64,000 nucleotides of DNA from assembly GCA_013359125.1 (NCBI GenBank), contig JABWCR010000013.1, forward strand, positions 47,342 to 111,341, in the 5' to 3' direction. Of the stretch, positions 26,361 to 35,536 are shown one piece after another (position 1 is the stretch's first letter; every line of letters begins with the position of its first letter). This DNA is from Armatimonadota bacterium (GTDB taxonomy: Bacteria; Armatimonadota; Fimbriimonadia; Fimbriimonadales; GBS-DC). The translations under genes and the position numbers were made by a program. A model generated the notes under the pieces. That model was not told the DNA's origin. It worked only from the letters and a program-made list of their open reading frames with translations, and searched no databases.

Positions 26361-27914
26361 TCACCTCCGGCTCCAGCCGAACCAGTCGAGCGCGATCTGC
26401 ACGTCGGCCCAGTCGATTCGTCCGTCCTCGTTGAGGTCGGCGTCGGGGTGATAGAAACCAAAAACGGAGAGCACAAAGGCCAGGTCGGCGTCGTCCACCT
26501 GCAGGTCTCCGTTCACATCGGCCAAAGGAACTTCGATGTATTTGCGAATGAGGAGATCGCTGCCGAAAGTAACAGCCCGGTCGTGGCAAAAGCCAGCTGC
26601 GACTAGGCTACCGTCGCTGAGCAGTTGCAGGCTCTTAAAGGCATCGATTCTTCGCGCCGCGCCATAATAGACGTCCACGACGCGCATCGCTCCAGTCTCT
26701 TGGTCGATTTCCATAAGTGCGGCGTCTGAAAACTGACCGGCGAGCATACCGACGGCATAGAGCTTGCCGTTGGGATGGGTAACGATGGCCTCCAACACGT
26801 TTTCGTGCGCCGGCTGATCGCCGGTTTGAAACCAACTGGATCGCCAAAGGATTTGGCCGGTGTCCCGGTGAACTTTCCATGCCATCCAGGCATAGTGATA
26901 GTTCTGTAAGCCGTCTCTCCAAATCTGGTTTCCGGCAGAAACCGGATGCCCGGCGTTGTCAAAGGTCAGGTAATAACCTCCGCTACCGTCCACCGGGTCT
27001 TGCGCAAGCCAGATCATGTTGCCGTTCGCAGGGTCCCACCGGAAGAGTTGGCCTGAGAGAATCCACAGACCGTTTACGACGGCGCAGCCTCCGCCACTGC
27101 TGAAGAGTTCGCCGTTCAGGCCAAAGGCGATGTTGCCGCCGCCGTTTTTGCAGAGCAGACCGTAGCTATCCCACTGGGTTCTCCAAAGCGTGGCGCCATC
27201 TGTATTGGAGTACTTGTGCACCATCAGATCGGAATGAAACCAGGGGAACTCTTCGTATACCGAACCGCTGATATAGGCATTTCCCGCGCGATCAAGAGCC
27301 ATCCCTGAAACCCAATCCTGAAGACCCAAGTGGTCGTAGATGGAGTACCACATCAGGGCGCCGGTCTGTCCATTGATTTTGATGGTAACCCAGTTGTTGT
27401 CGTATGGATAGCGTTCACCAGATACGATGACGTCTTGGTTGGGATCGATGAAAAGCGCGAAGGGATTAGTTCCGGACCTGGTGTGGACATCATGGAAAGC
27501 GGTCTCCCACAGGATCGCGCCATCTGGGCTGTTCAACTTGAGCGTGGTGTACTCAGGCGCAAACCATCCTGGCCTTCGGGTTCTGCCTGCTACATACACA
27601 TTGTTTCGTGGGTCTGTCTTGACGGAGGAGGGCACGTCTTCTCGGCCAAGCCCGCCGTCGTAGACGCGGCGCCAGATTTCTCGGCCTTCCGGATCGATTT
27701 TGAGGATGAACCAATCGGCGCCCGCATTCGAGTTTGTCGTTCCCGTTGTACCGATCACGATGACGTTGTCCTCCGTATCTTTGGCCGTATCCATCGGGTG
27801 GTCGGAAGCGCCTGGGACGAAGTCGAACTTCTCCGTCCACTGAACCTTCATCTTGGTCTGGCACAGCGCGGTTGATACTAAGAGAGCAGACAAGGTCAAG
27901 ATTAGTAGCTTCAT
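26361..27914 (-). CDS. Secreted beta-propeller protein with dockerin-like tail
   Basis: 517 residues. Signal peptide MKLLILTLSALLVSTALCQ, then repeated blades of the SBBP/PQQ type (for example DNVIVIGTTG, NNVYVAGRT, QDVIVSGERY, GNAYISGSVY) spanning about 30-455, and a tail with DVNGDLQVDDADL and DLNEDGRIDWADV. Trp-rich blade ends such as GALMWYSIYD and GATLWRTQWD recur. Probably an extracellular recognition or structural protein. AGGAGAG precedes the ATG; a stem-loop separates it from the next minus-strand gene upstream. Confidence 0.78.
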   Translation of the reverse strand: MKLLILTLSALLVSTALCQTKMKVQWTEKFDFVPGASDHPMDTAKDTEDNVIVIGTTGTTNSNAGADWFILKIDPEGREIWRRVYDGGLGREDVPSSVKTDPRNNVYVAGRTRRPGWFAPEYTTLKLNSPDGAILWETAFHDVHTRSGTNPFALFIDPNQDVIVSGERYPYDNNWVTIKINGQTGALMWYSIYDHLGLQDWVSGMALDRAGNAYISGSVYEEFPWFHSDLMVHKYSNTDGATLWRTQWDSYGLLCKNGGGNIAFGLNGELFSSGGGCAVVNGLWILSGQLFRWDPANGNMIWLAQDPVDGSGGYYLTFDNAGHPVSAGNQIWRDGLQNYHYAWMAWKVHRDTGQILWRSSWFQTGDQPAHENVLEAIVTHPNGKLYAVGMLAGQFSDAALMEIDQETGAMRVVDVYYGAARRIDAFKSLQLLSDGSLVAAGFCHDRAVTFGSDLLIRKYIEVPLADVNGDLQVDDADLAFVLSVFGFYHPDADLNEDGRIDWADVQIALDWFGWSRR

Positions 27915-27931
27915 GGCGTCTCTCCTATATA

Positions 27932-27951
27932 GGGGGCCAGAAAAGGCCCCC
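27932..27951 (-). terminator. Stem-loop between the two beta-propeller genes
   Basis: GGGGGCC / GGCCCCC form a 7-bp stem with a 6-nt loop, 15 nt downstream of the stop of the 27966 gene on the minus strand. No T-run follows, so termination or mRNA 3'-end protection are both possible. Confidence 0.5.
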
Positions 27952-27965
27952 TTGCGGACGGATTC

Positions 27966-29732
27966 CTAGGATCCGCACAGGCCAAAGTTCGTCAGAACGA
28001 TGGCCAGGTCCGTATCGTCGATAGCCCCATCGTCGTTCAGATCTGCGTTGCAACCGCTACAGGTCTGGCCAAATTGCTCCAGAACGATAGCCAGGTCTGC
28101 GTCGTCGATGTCGCCATCCCGATCCACGTCTCCGGGTCGGATTACCGAGAAGACATGGAGCGTGCCGATCTGCTCCGACTTCTCTTGGCAACCTTGCGGC
28201 GGGTCTGGACACTCGTTCAAACCTTCCCACTTCACCGTGCCGGTAACATAAGCGCGTTGGCTTTCTGGGTCGACGGCGAGCGCCACGGCTTCGTCTTTCA
28301 TCTTGCGGCCCGCTGGATCGACGATTAGAACTCCAATTGGCGCACTACCGTTTCCGGAGTACTTGACGATCAGATAGTCGTCATGAGATTCGGCGCCGCG
28401 CGCGACCCCCGCAACGTAGACGTTGTTACGGTTGTCCACGCTCACATCGTTGCCTCGATCGGCAAACAAGCCTTGGGAAGAGAAACTATGCGGCCAGCCG
28501 GTTGCGCGGTCGCCATTGCCCGAATAGACGATCGTGGTAGCATCATAAAGCCGCCCAAATCCCTCGTGACTTCGCCCCGTCATCACCGGCCTTTGATTGC
28601 CGTCGATGCAGAGCGCCAAGATCTCGTCGTCGTCGTTGCCGCTGCCGTTGTAGTGCCGCGCGCCGACCACCGGTTCTTCGATAGCGCCCGTCAGCGTGCC
28701 CCAAGTGGTGGACAGTTCGCCGGACGAGGTCAGCTTGATCACGCAGTAGTCCTCCTTGCGGGCAGACGAAAAATAGGACTTGCCGGCCGCATAGATTATG
28801 CCGCCAGAGCCGACCGCCACCGCATTAGCCTGGTCGTGCCCGTTGCCGTATCCGTTGTAGATAAAGTAGGGCAGGTTCGACTGTCCGAGGCTCCAGACCG
28901 TATCGCCGTCGCTCTTGTCGTACTTAATTACGATCATGTCCCGGTTGGAGGCGCTGTTCTGCCATCCTGCGACCGCAACATGGTCGCCGTGCACGGCGAT
29001 CGCTCGCGCTTCGCCCGCTCGCCCGGCAACGTCCAGCACCTGCGTCCAGATTTCATCCTCTTCAGAATCGGTCGTGTCGTAGGCGACGGTCAACAGGTCG
29101 GTGTCGGTGGAGAACTCGGCGTTGGTCGTCCATCCCGCGATGTAGACCTTGCCGTTCGGCTCCACGACCATGGCTTTAGGCTCTTGGTTGCCGGCCATCT
29201 GGAGCCGCCGCGCCCACAGTCTATCGCCGGACGGCGCATATTTGAGCGTTACGATATCCTTTTCGCCTAGAGCGCCGAACTCGGCCCAACCGGTAACATA
29301 GGTGTTGCCGGACGAATCGACCCCGACCGCGATCGGCTCCGCGTTGCCTGAAGGAGCGAGGTTCTCGGATTCATTAGCAGGATAGAGGCGCCCCCAAAGC
29401 TTCTGTCCGGTACAGCCGTCATAGCGGAATGTGCCCCAGGAGTGGTACTGAGCGTTGGTAACCGTAACATAGCCGGTAACGCTGACGTATCCATCATGAT
29501 TGGATGCGGGCTTCCAAAAGGCGATGTCTCGGCCCTCGTCAAGTTTCTGGCCCTCGCCTGCAGAATAGCCTTCCTCGGAATATCAACCGAGTTCGATGTC
29601 GATGCTGGGCTGAGAATAAACGTCCTGGGTCAAAAACAACAGAGAAAGCGCGGTCAGTGCGGACAGGGCGGTTCTACCCCCCCCCCGCGAATGGCTGGGA
29701 GATGAAAACGGCAACTTCGACAATCGCTTCAT
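27966..29732 (-). pseudogene. Secreted beta-propeller protein with dockerin-like tail, interrupted by an in-frame UGA
   Basis: 588 codons. ATG 29732 with AGGAGG 8 nt upstream starts a signal peptide (TALSALTALSLLFLTQDVYS). Codon 50 is TGA (29583-29585). The same frame then continues without a stop as repeated blades (GYVSVTGYVTVTNAQ, GNTYVTGWAEFG, GKVYIAGWTT) to a tail with DVDRDGDIDDADL and DLNDDGAIDDTDL. The next in-frame ATG is at 29198, far inside the propeller. A 10-base C run (29677-29686) lies in the signal-peptide coding part. It could be a nonsense mutation, an assembly error, or a recoded UGA; I saw no convincing SECIS hairpin. Confidence 0.7.
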
Positions 29733-29753
29733 TGCGTTCGCCTCCTGAGCGAG

Positions 29754-29769
29754 ATGAGCCGAAGCTCAT
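29754..29769 (-). promoter_or_regulatory. UUCG-tetraloop hairpin in the leader of the 27966 gene
   Basis: ATGAGC-TTCG-GCTCAT on the minus strand is a perfect 6-bp stem with the very stable UUCG loop, about 20 nt upstream of the start codon. It may stabilise the mRNA or sequester upstream sequence. Confidence 0.4.
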
Positions 29770-29860
29770 GGGATGATACATCAAAATACGCCGACCCGAA
29801 AACCAAAGTTCCCGGCTTGGCAGGAAACTACAGAGCGGCCACGAAACGTAGAGAAAGGAA

Positions 29861-30775
29861 ATGGCCGTCGCCGATATCAGCAATCTGACCGTCAAATACG
29901 GCGACAAGGTCGCTGTTTCCGACCTCACCGTTCAGGTGCCCGAGGGCGCCGTCGGCCTGTTGGGCCCCAACGGAGCAGGCAAGACCACGCTTCTCAAAGC
30001 GCTCCTCGGCTTTATCTCCCCTTCCTCCGGCACAGGTTCGGTTTTCGGCTACGACATCAAGGGCGACGGGCTGGATATTCGACGCCAGGTAGGGCTGATG
30101 CCCGAGCAAGACTGCCACATCCCGGGCATGAACGCCGTCAGTTTTGTAGCCTTTACCGGCGAATTGTGCGGTATGAGGCCCGCCGACGCCTTGCGCCGCG
30201 CGCACGAGACGCTACAGTACTGCGGACTGGGCGAGGCGCGGTATCGCAACATCGAAACCTATTCGACCGGTATGAAACAGCGCATCAAGTTAGCTCAGGC
30301 GCTGGTGCACGGCCCGCGATTGCTCCTGCTGGACGAGCCGACCAACGGCCTCGATCCGGACGGGCGAGAAGAGATGCTGGGGCTGATCCGCGACGTCTCG
30401 CACGACAAAGGCGTGAACGTGGTCGTGTCGTCGCATCTGTTGCCCGACATCGAGCGAGCGTGCGACCATGTGATCGTTCTGCGGCAGGGCAAAGTCGCGG
30501 CCGAAGGCCCCATCGAGCAGCTTAGGCGTTCGTCCATGGATATGATCGATGCCGAGCTTCTCCACCCCAGCGAAGCGTTCGAGACGCTGATAGCGGCCAA
30601 GGGAGGCAGCATCGCACGAAGGCTTGGCAACCAGTATCGACTGCAGGCGCCCGTGCCCGGCGATCAGGTCGGAGCGTGGCTGTTTCAGGTGGCCAAAGAA
30701 GCCGACGCGCAGGTGCGCGGCTTTAGACCGGCAGCGCGGACGCTGGAAGAGGTTTTTATGGAGGCCATCGAATGA
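29861..30775 (+). CDS. ABC transporter ATPase, first of a four-gene operon
   Basis: 304 residues. Walker A GPNGAGKTT, signature YSTGMKQRIKLAQALV, Walker B LLLLDEPTNGLDPDG and H-loop VVSSHLLPDIE, plus a C-terminal extension of about 90 residues ending in ARTLEEVFMEAIE, as in ABC-2 exporter ATPases. The stop overlaps the start of the 30772 permease (ATGA). GAAAGGAA precedes the ATG. Confidence 0.93.
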   Translation: MAVADISNLTVKYGDKVAVSDLTVQVPEGAVGLLGPNGAGKTTLLKALLGFISPSSGTGSVFGYDIKGDGLDIRRQVGLMPEQDCHIPGMNAVSFVAFTGELCGMRPADALRRAHETLQYCGLGEARYRNIETYSTGMKQRIKLAQALVHGPRLLLLDEPTNGLDPDGREEMLGLIRDVSHDKGVNVVVSSHLLPDIERACDHVIVLRQGKVAAEGPIEQLRRSSMDMIDAELLHPSEAFETLIAAKGGSIARRLGNQYRLQAPVPGDQVGAWLFQVAKEADAQVRGFRPAARTLEEVFMEAIE

Positions 30776-31719
30776 GCGACCAGCCCGCTTCGACCATTTC
30801 CGACCTCAGCTATCGCCACTTTCAAGGTCCGGTGCGCGGTCGGTCGGCGCGGTGGCTGGCCATCTCCATCAATGCCTTTCGGCTGGCGTTCAAGAACAAG
30901 GGCTTTTGGATTCTGGTCTCTCTCAGCACGCTGCCGCATCTTTTCATCATCCTGATCCTCTATCTGCAGACGCAGGCGCCGTCAGAATCGCCCAACTTTT
31001 TCTTCGACAACACCAAAGGCCAGATGTTTGCCTCGGCGCTCTTTGCGGGCCTCTCGTGGCAGAAGTTCTTCCTCTTCTTGATGACGCTGCTCTTGGGATC
31101 GGGAATGATCTCGGCGGACAACCAGACCAACGCGCTGATGGTCTATCTGTCCAAGCCGATCACCAAGCTCGACTATCTGATGGGCAAGTTTTTCGGCCTG
31201 TTCGGCATTCTGTTTCTGTCGGCCTTTCTGCCCGCGATGGTCTTTTTTATCTTCTGCGCGGCCAGCTACTATAACGAAGGGTTCTTCCAACAAGAGCCTT
31301 TGCTCTTTTTCAGGATGATCCTGGCTTGCGCGGCGCCCGCGCTCATCCATTCCTCTTTGATGATGGGCGTGTCTGCCTGGTCCAAAACGCCCAGGATCGC
31401 GGGCGCAGTCTATGCGGGCATCTACTTTGTGTCGAACGTTGCTGCGAACACGTTCTGGGCGCTCAAGTATCAAGGTCAGTTGGGCGAGGGCGTTTTCGAG
31501 CGCAATCTGAGCGTTCAAGGATTGATCAACAGCCTTCAGCAAAACGCGCTGGGCATCATCCTAAGGCCCTGGGACCAAAGCCGACGACGGGGTCTCATCA
31601 TTCACGAGATCGAACCGCCCAACTGGATCTTCATTGTAGCGATTGCTCTCATCCTCTGTTTTGCCTTTCTCTTAGCGGCTCGCATTCGAATCAAGGCCGT
31701 GGAGGTCGTCCGCGGATGA
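30772..31719 (+). CDS. ABC-2 type permease
   Basis: 315 residues with about six membrane helices after a cytosolic N-terminus (residues 1-40). Stretches such as SADNQTNALMVYLSKPITKLDYLMGKF fit the ABC-2 permease family, where this loop faces the ATPase. It is coupled at both ends by ATGA overlaps to ATPases and probably pairs with the 29861 product. Substrate unknown. Confidence 0.85.
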   Translation: MSDQPASTISDLSYRHFQGPVRGRSARWLAISINAFRLAFKNKGFWILVSLSTLPHLFIILILYLQTQAPSESPNFFFDNTKGQMFASALFAGLSWQKFFLFLMTLLLGSGMISADNQTNALMVYLSKPITKLDYLMGKFFGLFGILFLSAFLPAMVFFIFCAASYYNEGFFQQEPLLFFRMILACAAPALIHSSLMMGVSAWSKTPRIAGAVYAGIYFVSNVAANTFWALKYQGQLGEGVFERNLSVQGLINSLQQNALGIILRPWDQSRRRGLIIHEIEPPNWIFIVAIALILCFAFLLAARIRIKAVEVVRG

Positions 31720-32636
31720 TCCGATTGGAGAACGCCTCGCGCTGGTACGGGCAAGTCATTGGAATTAACGACGTAACCTGTGAGATCGGCCCGGGGATTA
31801 CCGCGCTCTTAGGGCCAAACGGCGCAGGCAAATCAACCCTGATGAAGCTGGTAACGGGCCAACTTCGCCCGACTACGGGCAGCGTGAGCCTGCTGGGCCA
31901 GGCGCCCTTTGCCAACAGCGACGTGCTTCGCAGGCTTGGTTACTGCCCCGAGATCGAGAAATGCTACGAAGAGATGTCCGGCCGCGAAATGACCGTTATG
32001 CTGGCCTCCCTAAGCGGCTTGTCCGGCAAACGGCTGCACAGCGAGGCCAACGACGCCATCGAGCGGGTGGGCATGACCGCAAACGCCGACCGTCGCATCG
32101 CCGGCTACAGCAAGGGGATGAGACAGAGGATCAAGCTGGCGCAGGCGATCATACACGACCCGGACGTGCTGATTCTGGACGAACCTTTAAACGGCCTGGA
32201 TCCGGTCGGCCGGCGCGAGGTCGTCGAGCTTCTCTTTGGCCTCGCGCAAAGGGGCAAATGCATCGTCGTCAGCAGCCACATTCTGTACGAAGTCGAGAGC
32301 ATGACCAAAAACATCCTGCTGATGAGCTACGGCCGCCTCTTGGCCCAGGGCGACGTTTACGCGCTGCGCGAACTGATCGACAAACATCCTCACCAGGTGG
32401 CTATTCGCGCGCCAGACCCCCGTCGTTTGGCCGAGCGCCTGATCGCAATGCCGAGCGTGGTCAGCGCGAGTCTAGACCGGACTCAGGATGACCGGTTGGA
32501 CATTCGCACCAACCGGCCCAACGAGTTCTACGCGCAGTTTCCCGAGATCGTGCTGGAAGGCGGCTTTGTGGTAACGGAGTTCTCCTCGCCCGACAACAAT
32601 TTGGAGTCGGTCTTCCGCTACTTGGTGAAGGGATGA
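31716..32636 (+). CDS. ABC transporter ATPase, second of the operon
   Basis: 306 residues from ATG 31716, which overlaps the previous TGA. Walker A GPNGAGKST, signature YSKGMRQRIKLAQAI, Walker B VLILDEPLNGLDP and H-loop VVSSHILYEVE. The C-terminal domain (about 225-306) ends NNLESVFRYLVKG as in drug-type ABC-2 ATPases. The frame is open upstream inside the permease gene but only this start gives the family N-terminus. Confidence 0.93.
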   Translation: MIRLENASRWYGQVIGINDVTCEIGPGITALLGPNGAGKSTLMKLVTGQLRPTTGSVSLLGQAPFANSDVLRRLGYCPEIEKCYEEMSGREMTVMLASLSGLSGKRLHSEANDAIERVGMTANADRRIAGYSKGMRQRIKLAQAIIHDPDVLILDEPLNGLDPVGRREVVELLFGLAQRGKCIVVSSHILYEVESMTKNILLMSYGRLLAQGDVYALRELIDKHPHQVAIRAPDPRRLAERLIAMPSVVSASLDRTQDDRLDIRTNRPNEFYAQFPEIVLEGGFVVTEFSSPDNNLESVFRYLVKG

Positions 32637-32639
32637 GCA

Positions 32640-33419
32640 ATGCCTGAATATTATCTGTTGCTGAACGCATTGCGCGATCTGATGCGGCCCCGGCGAATGC
32701 TGGTGGGGCTGACTTTGGTCTTGCTCCCCGCGCTGATCGCCCTCTTCTTTAAGCGATTTGCGGGCGACGAGTTTAGCGTTTCGGACGGCTACCACGCGAT
32801 CGTCATCTCGCTCATTCAAGGGTTCGTGCTAGTGATTACAGCGGTGGTCAACGGTTGCGGCACGGTGTCGCAAGAGTTGGAGCAGAAGACCATCGTCTAT
32901 CTATTGACGCGCCCGCTGCCCCGATGGCGGTTGTTGCTGACTCGTTATATTGCGGCTGTCGTTGGCTCTTCCGCCGTAACGGCATTGTCGATCCTTCTAT
33001 TGGCCTTGGTTCTGTTTGGCGGGGGCGCGTTTGGTCATACGCAGATCTGGCTGGACCTGGCCATCATTCCGGTCGGCGCAATGGCCTATGCGGGCGTTTT
33101 TATGTTCGTGGCGACGATCATCCCCAGGCCGCTGATCGTGGGTCTGCTGTTCATCTTTGGCTGGGAATCGTGGGCGCCGACGCTGCCGGGCAATTTTGGC
33201 AAGTTGGCATTGGTGGGCTATGTTCGACGATTGGCGCCGCATCCCGAGGTCGAAATGGACTCTCAAGACATCCGCGAATTCTTGGCCGCCATATCGCCTG
33301 CAGTCATCTCTAGAAGAGAGGCATGGATCGTCTTAACCGTCGTAATCTTGCTAAGCGTGATCGCTTCGCTGATTGTCTTCTCCTACAAGGAGTATGTGCC
33401 TAAGGAAGACGCAGAATAG
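32640..33419 (+). CDS. ABC-2 type permease, last of the operon
   Basis: 259 residues with six predicted membrane helices. GCGTVSQELEQKTIVYLLTRPLPRWRLLLTRYI is the cytosolic coupling region of ABC-2 permeases. It begins 3 nt after the second ATPase gene. Two ATPase/permease pairs in one operon suggest a heteromeric exporter or two linked ones. The stop codon lies within the hairpin at 33416-33447. Confidence 0.85.
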   Translation: MPEYYLLLNALRDLMRPRRMLVGLTLVLLPALIALFFKRFAGDEFSVSDGYHAIVISLIQGFVLVITAVVNGCGTVSQELEQKTIVYLLTRPLPRWRLLLTRYIAAVVGSSAVTALSILLLALVLFGGGAFGHTQIWLDLAIIPVGAMAYAGVFMFVATIIPRPLIVGLLFIFGWESWAPTLPGNFGKLALVGYVRRLAPHPEVEMDSQDIREFLAAISPAVISRREAWIVLTVVILLSVIASLIVFSYKEYVPKEDAE

Positions 33420-33447
33420 GCCGCCCCTATCCAAGCGAGCGGCCTAT
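33416..33447 (+). terminator. Hairpin at the end of the four-gene ABC operon
   Basis: ATAGGCCGC / GCGGCCTAT, a perfect 9-bp stem with a 14-nt loop, starts at the stop codon of the last permease. It has no T-run and can also fold on the opposite strand, so it may serve both convergent genes. Confidence 0.5.
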
Positions 33448-33470
33448 CGATGCATTACGGACAGACTTGA

Positions 33471-34124
33471 TTAGTTGCGTCGGATGCGTCGCAGACCCAT
33501 GCCGGCCAGACCGCCGAGAAGAGCGATCATGCTGGCAGGCTCGGGAACGACCGTGCCCTCGATCTTGAAAGCCAAGTCCGCAGCCGAATTGAAGACAACA
33601 CTACCGGGCACCGGATTGCTACCGAAGCCGAAGCCGCCGCCCGGATTCTGGAACCAATGCTCGCCGCCGCTAACCGGCGTAGTGCGCAGCCAGAACCACT
33701 GTCCGCCGCCGCTGAAAGGTCGGCTAACCCAAGCGCCGATGTAGTAGGCGCCGGTCGTCAAGTTGAACGGGACATTGAACTCGAGGTTGTTGCCAGCCAA
33801 AACGCCGCCAGCATCAGAATGGTAAATGGTGCCGGGCGCCGTCATGCTCGGATTCTGGGTGATGACTAACCGAGCATCAATGTTGAAGTTGGGATTGCCC
33901 TGTTCCAAACCATAGATGGTGACTTTCTTGATGTTCCATTGAGGATCGGAAACCATAAAGTCGTCGAACTCAAAGGACGAGAAGGTTGGAAAGTCGGTAA
34001 AGTCCTGAGCGACTGCGCCACTGCTCGTTCCGTCGTAGGCCTGTTCGTAAATCGTGCCGTTGGCGTTTGCGCCGACCACGGCGACCAAGGCCGCGGCTAC
34101 TAGCAAATTTCGAAGTTGAAGCAT
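33471..34124 (-). CDS. Secreted protein with PEP-CTERM sorting tail
   Basis: 217 residues. Signal peptide MLQLRNLLVAAALVAVVGANA, a beta-rich middle, then VPEPASMIALLGGLAGMGLR and a basic end (RIRRN), which is the PEP-CTERM layout of VPEP motif, hydrophobic helix and Arg tail. Such proteins are cut by exosortase and go to the envelope or the exopolysaccharide matrix. No exosortase is in the window. GGAGGAACC precedes the ATG. The 132-bp region upstream contains a GAAGGC/GCCTTC hairpin (34154-34170) and nothing else I can name. Confidence 0.88.
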   Translation of the reverse strand: MLQLRNLLVAAALVAVVGANANGTIYEQAYDGTSSGAVAQDFTDFPTFSSFEFDDFMVSDPQWNIKKVTIYGLEQGNPNFNIDARLVITQNPSMTAPGTIYHSDAGGVLAGNNLEFNVPFNLTTGAYYIGAWVSRPFSGGGQWFWLRTTPVSGGEHWFQNPGGGFGFGSNPVPGSVVFNSAADLAFKIEGTVVPEPASMIALLGGLAGMGLRRIRRN

Positions 34125-34256
34125 CTAGAGGTTCCTCCGTTTCGGTTTTGTATGAAGGCAATTCGCCTTCTCGAAACGAAGCTGTAGCGCAAAAAGAGCC
34201 AATTATCCTCGCACTGGTGCGCTGATAGGAGAATTCTGGCATCTTTACGAGGAGAT

Positions 34257-35471
34257 TTAGCGGTCGATTTCGCCCAACACGATATCGATGCTTCCGATGA
34301 TGGCCACCACGTCGGCTATCAAACGGCCGCGACACATCTTAGCTAGCGCCTGCAGATTCATAAAGCTGGGCGCTCGGGTGTGCATTCGGAAAGGACGCGG
34401 CGAGCCGTCGCTGACGAAGTAGAAGCCCAACTCGCCCTTGGGCGATTCGATCGGCACATAGGCCTCGCCAACCGGCGGACGAAAGCCCTCGGTGTGAATC
34501 TTGAACCAATGAATCAGTCCTTCCATACTGCTGTCGATCTCGCCTCGGGGCGGCGGAACCACCTTTCGGTCGTCCGTTACAACCGGCCCGTCCGGCAGGT
34601 TATCGATGGCTTGGCGAATGATTTTGAGGCTCTCTTTCATCTCCGCCAAACGCACCAGGTAGCGGTCGAACACGTCGGAGTTTTCGGTGGTTGGGATTTG
34701 AAACTCAAAATTCTCATAGCCCGAATAGGGGTTGCTCTTGCGAATGTCCCAGGCCAGCCCCGAGGCGCGAATGGTCGGCCCGCTGACGCCGATCGCCATG
34801 CACTCTTCAGTCGTGATAACGCCTACGCCTTGTGTCCGCCCGACCCAGATAGGGTTAGAGGTGAGCAGGTCCTCGCACTCCTTGATCGTAGCGGGCATTT
34901 CGCTCAGCAAGAGTCTCAGTCGGTCGTCCCAGCCCTCTGGCATGTCGCCGCGCAGCCCGCCCGGGCAGATCCAACTGGGCATCATCCGCACGCCCGACAT
35001 CATCTCGAACAGGTCGAGGATCTTCTCTCGCTCCTTAAAGATGTAGAAGAAGACGGTCATCGCGCCAATGTCCAGCGCGTGGGTGCCCAGCCAAACGCAG
35101 TGGCTGGCCAGTCGGCTCAGTTCGCACAAGATGACGCGAAGATACTGCGCGCGGGGCGGAATATCGATACCCAGAATCTTCTCGATGGGCAAGACAAAGG
35201 CGAGGTTATTGTTATTGGCCGAGAGATAGTCCATCCGGTCGGTCATGGGCAGCGCTTTATGGTAGGTCAGATACTCGGCCTCCTTTTCCATGCCCGTATG
35301 CAGGTATCCGATGACGCACTCGGCATTGACGATCGTCTCGCCCTCTAGTTCGCAGATGACGCGCAGCACTCCGTGGGTGCTGGGGTGCTGGGGGCCCATG
35401 TTGATGATCATGGTGCCTTCTTCGGATCGGTGGTAGGTGGCCGATGGGGGTGGGATGACGGGCTGGTTCAT
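34257..35471 (-). CDS. nuoD: NADH-quinone oxidoreductase subunit D
   Basis: 404 residues. Motifs: NMGPQHPSTHGVLR at the N-terminus (quinone-site His), HTGMEKEAEYLTY, RMDYLSANNNNLAF, and the C-terminal SFMNLQALAKMCRGRLIADVVAIIGSIDIVLGEIDR. NuoD lines the quinone pocket of complex I with NuoB. It stands alone here: no other nuo gene flanks it, whereas the family usually sits in a nuoA-N cluster. CCGGAGG precedes the ATG. Confidence 0.96.
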   Translation of the reverse strand: MNQPVIPPPSATYHRSEEGTMIINMGPQHPSTHGVLRVICELEGETIVNAECVIGYLHTGMEKEAEYLTYHKALPMTDRMDYLSANNNNLAFVLPIEKILGIDIPPRAQYLRVILCELSRLASHCVWLGTHALDIGAMTVFFYIFKEREKILDLFEMMSGVRMMPSWICPGGLRGDMPEGWDDRLRLLLSEMPATIKECEDLLTSNPIWVGRTQGVGVITTEECMAIGVSGPTIRASGLAWDIRKSNPYSGYENFEFQIPTTENSDVFDRYLVRLAEMKESLKIIRQAIDNLPDGPVVTDDRKVVPPPRGEIDSSMEGLIHWFKIHTEGFRPPVGEAYVPIESPKGELGFYFVSDGSPRPFRMHTRAPSFMNLQALAKMCRGRLIADVVAIIGSIDIVLGEIDR

Positions 35472-35488
35472 GTCGCCTCCGGTGCGCT

Positions 35489-35504
35489 TGTGAATTTTAT
35501 CACA
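35489..35504. promoter_or_regulatory. Perfect CRP/FNR-type palindrome at the nuoD promoter
   Basis: TGTGA-ATTTTA-TCACA has both consensus half-sites of the CRP family. It covers the nuoD -10 (35494-35499), a position that would normally repress. The atp promoter holds a near copy (12024-12039). Confidence 0.55.
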
Positions 35505-35523
35505 TGGAGCGCTCCGTAATCAA
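35494..35523 (-). promoter_or_regulatory. Promoter of nuoD
   Basis: On the minus strand TTGATT (35518-35523) and TAAAAT (35494-35499) are 18 bp apart. Transcription would start near 35487, leaving about 16 nt of leader that contains the Shine-Dalgarno. Confidence 0.5.
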
Positions 35524-35536
35524 GCGGAGAGGGTCT

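Noticed and set aside
29500..29582. SECIS hairpin after the UGA of the beta-propeller gene
   Set aside because: By eye I could not fold a stable stem with a small G/U-containing apical loop 16-37 nt after the UGA; only weak GC pairs form.
34380..35348. 322-codon ORF antisense to nuoD
   Set aside because: NuoD is unambiguous on the other strand.
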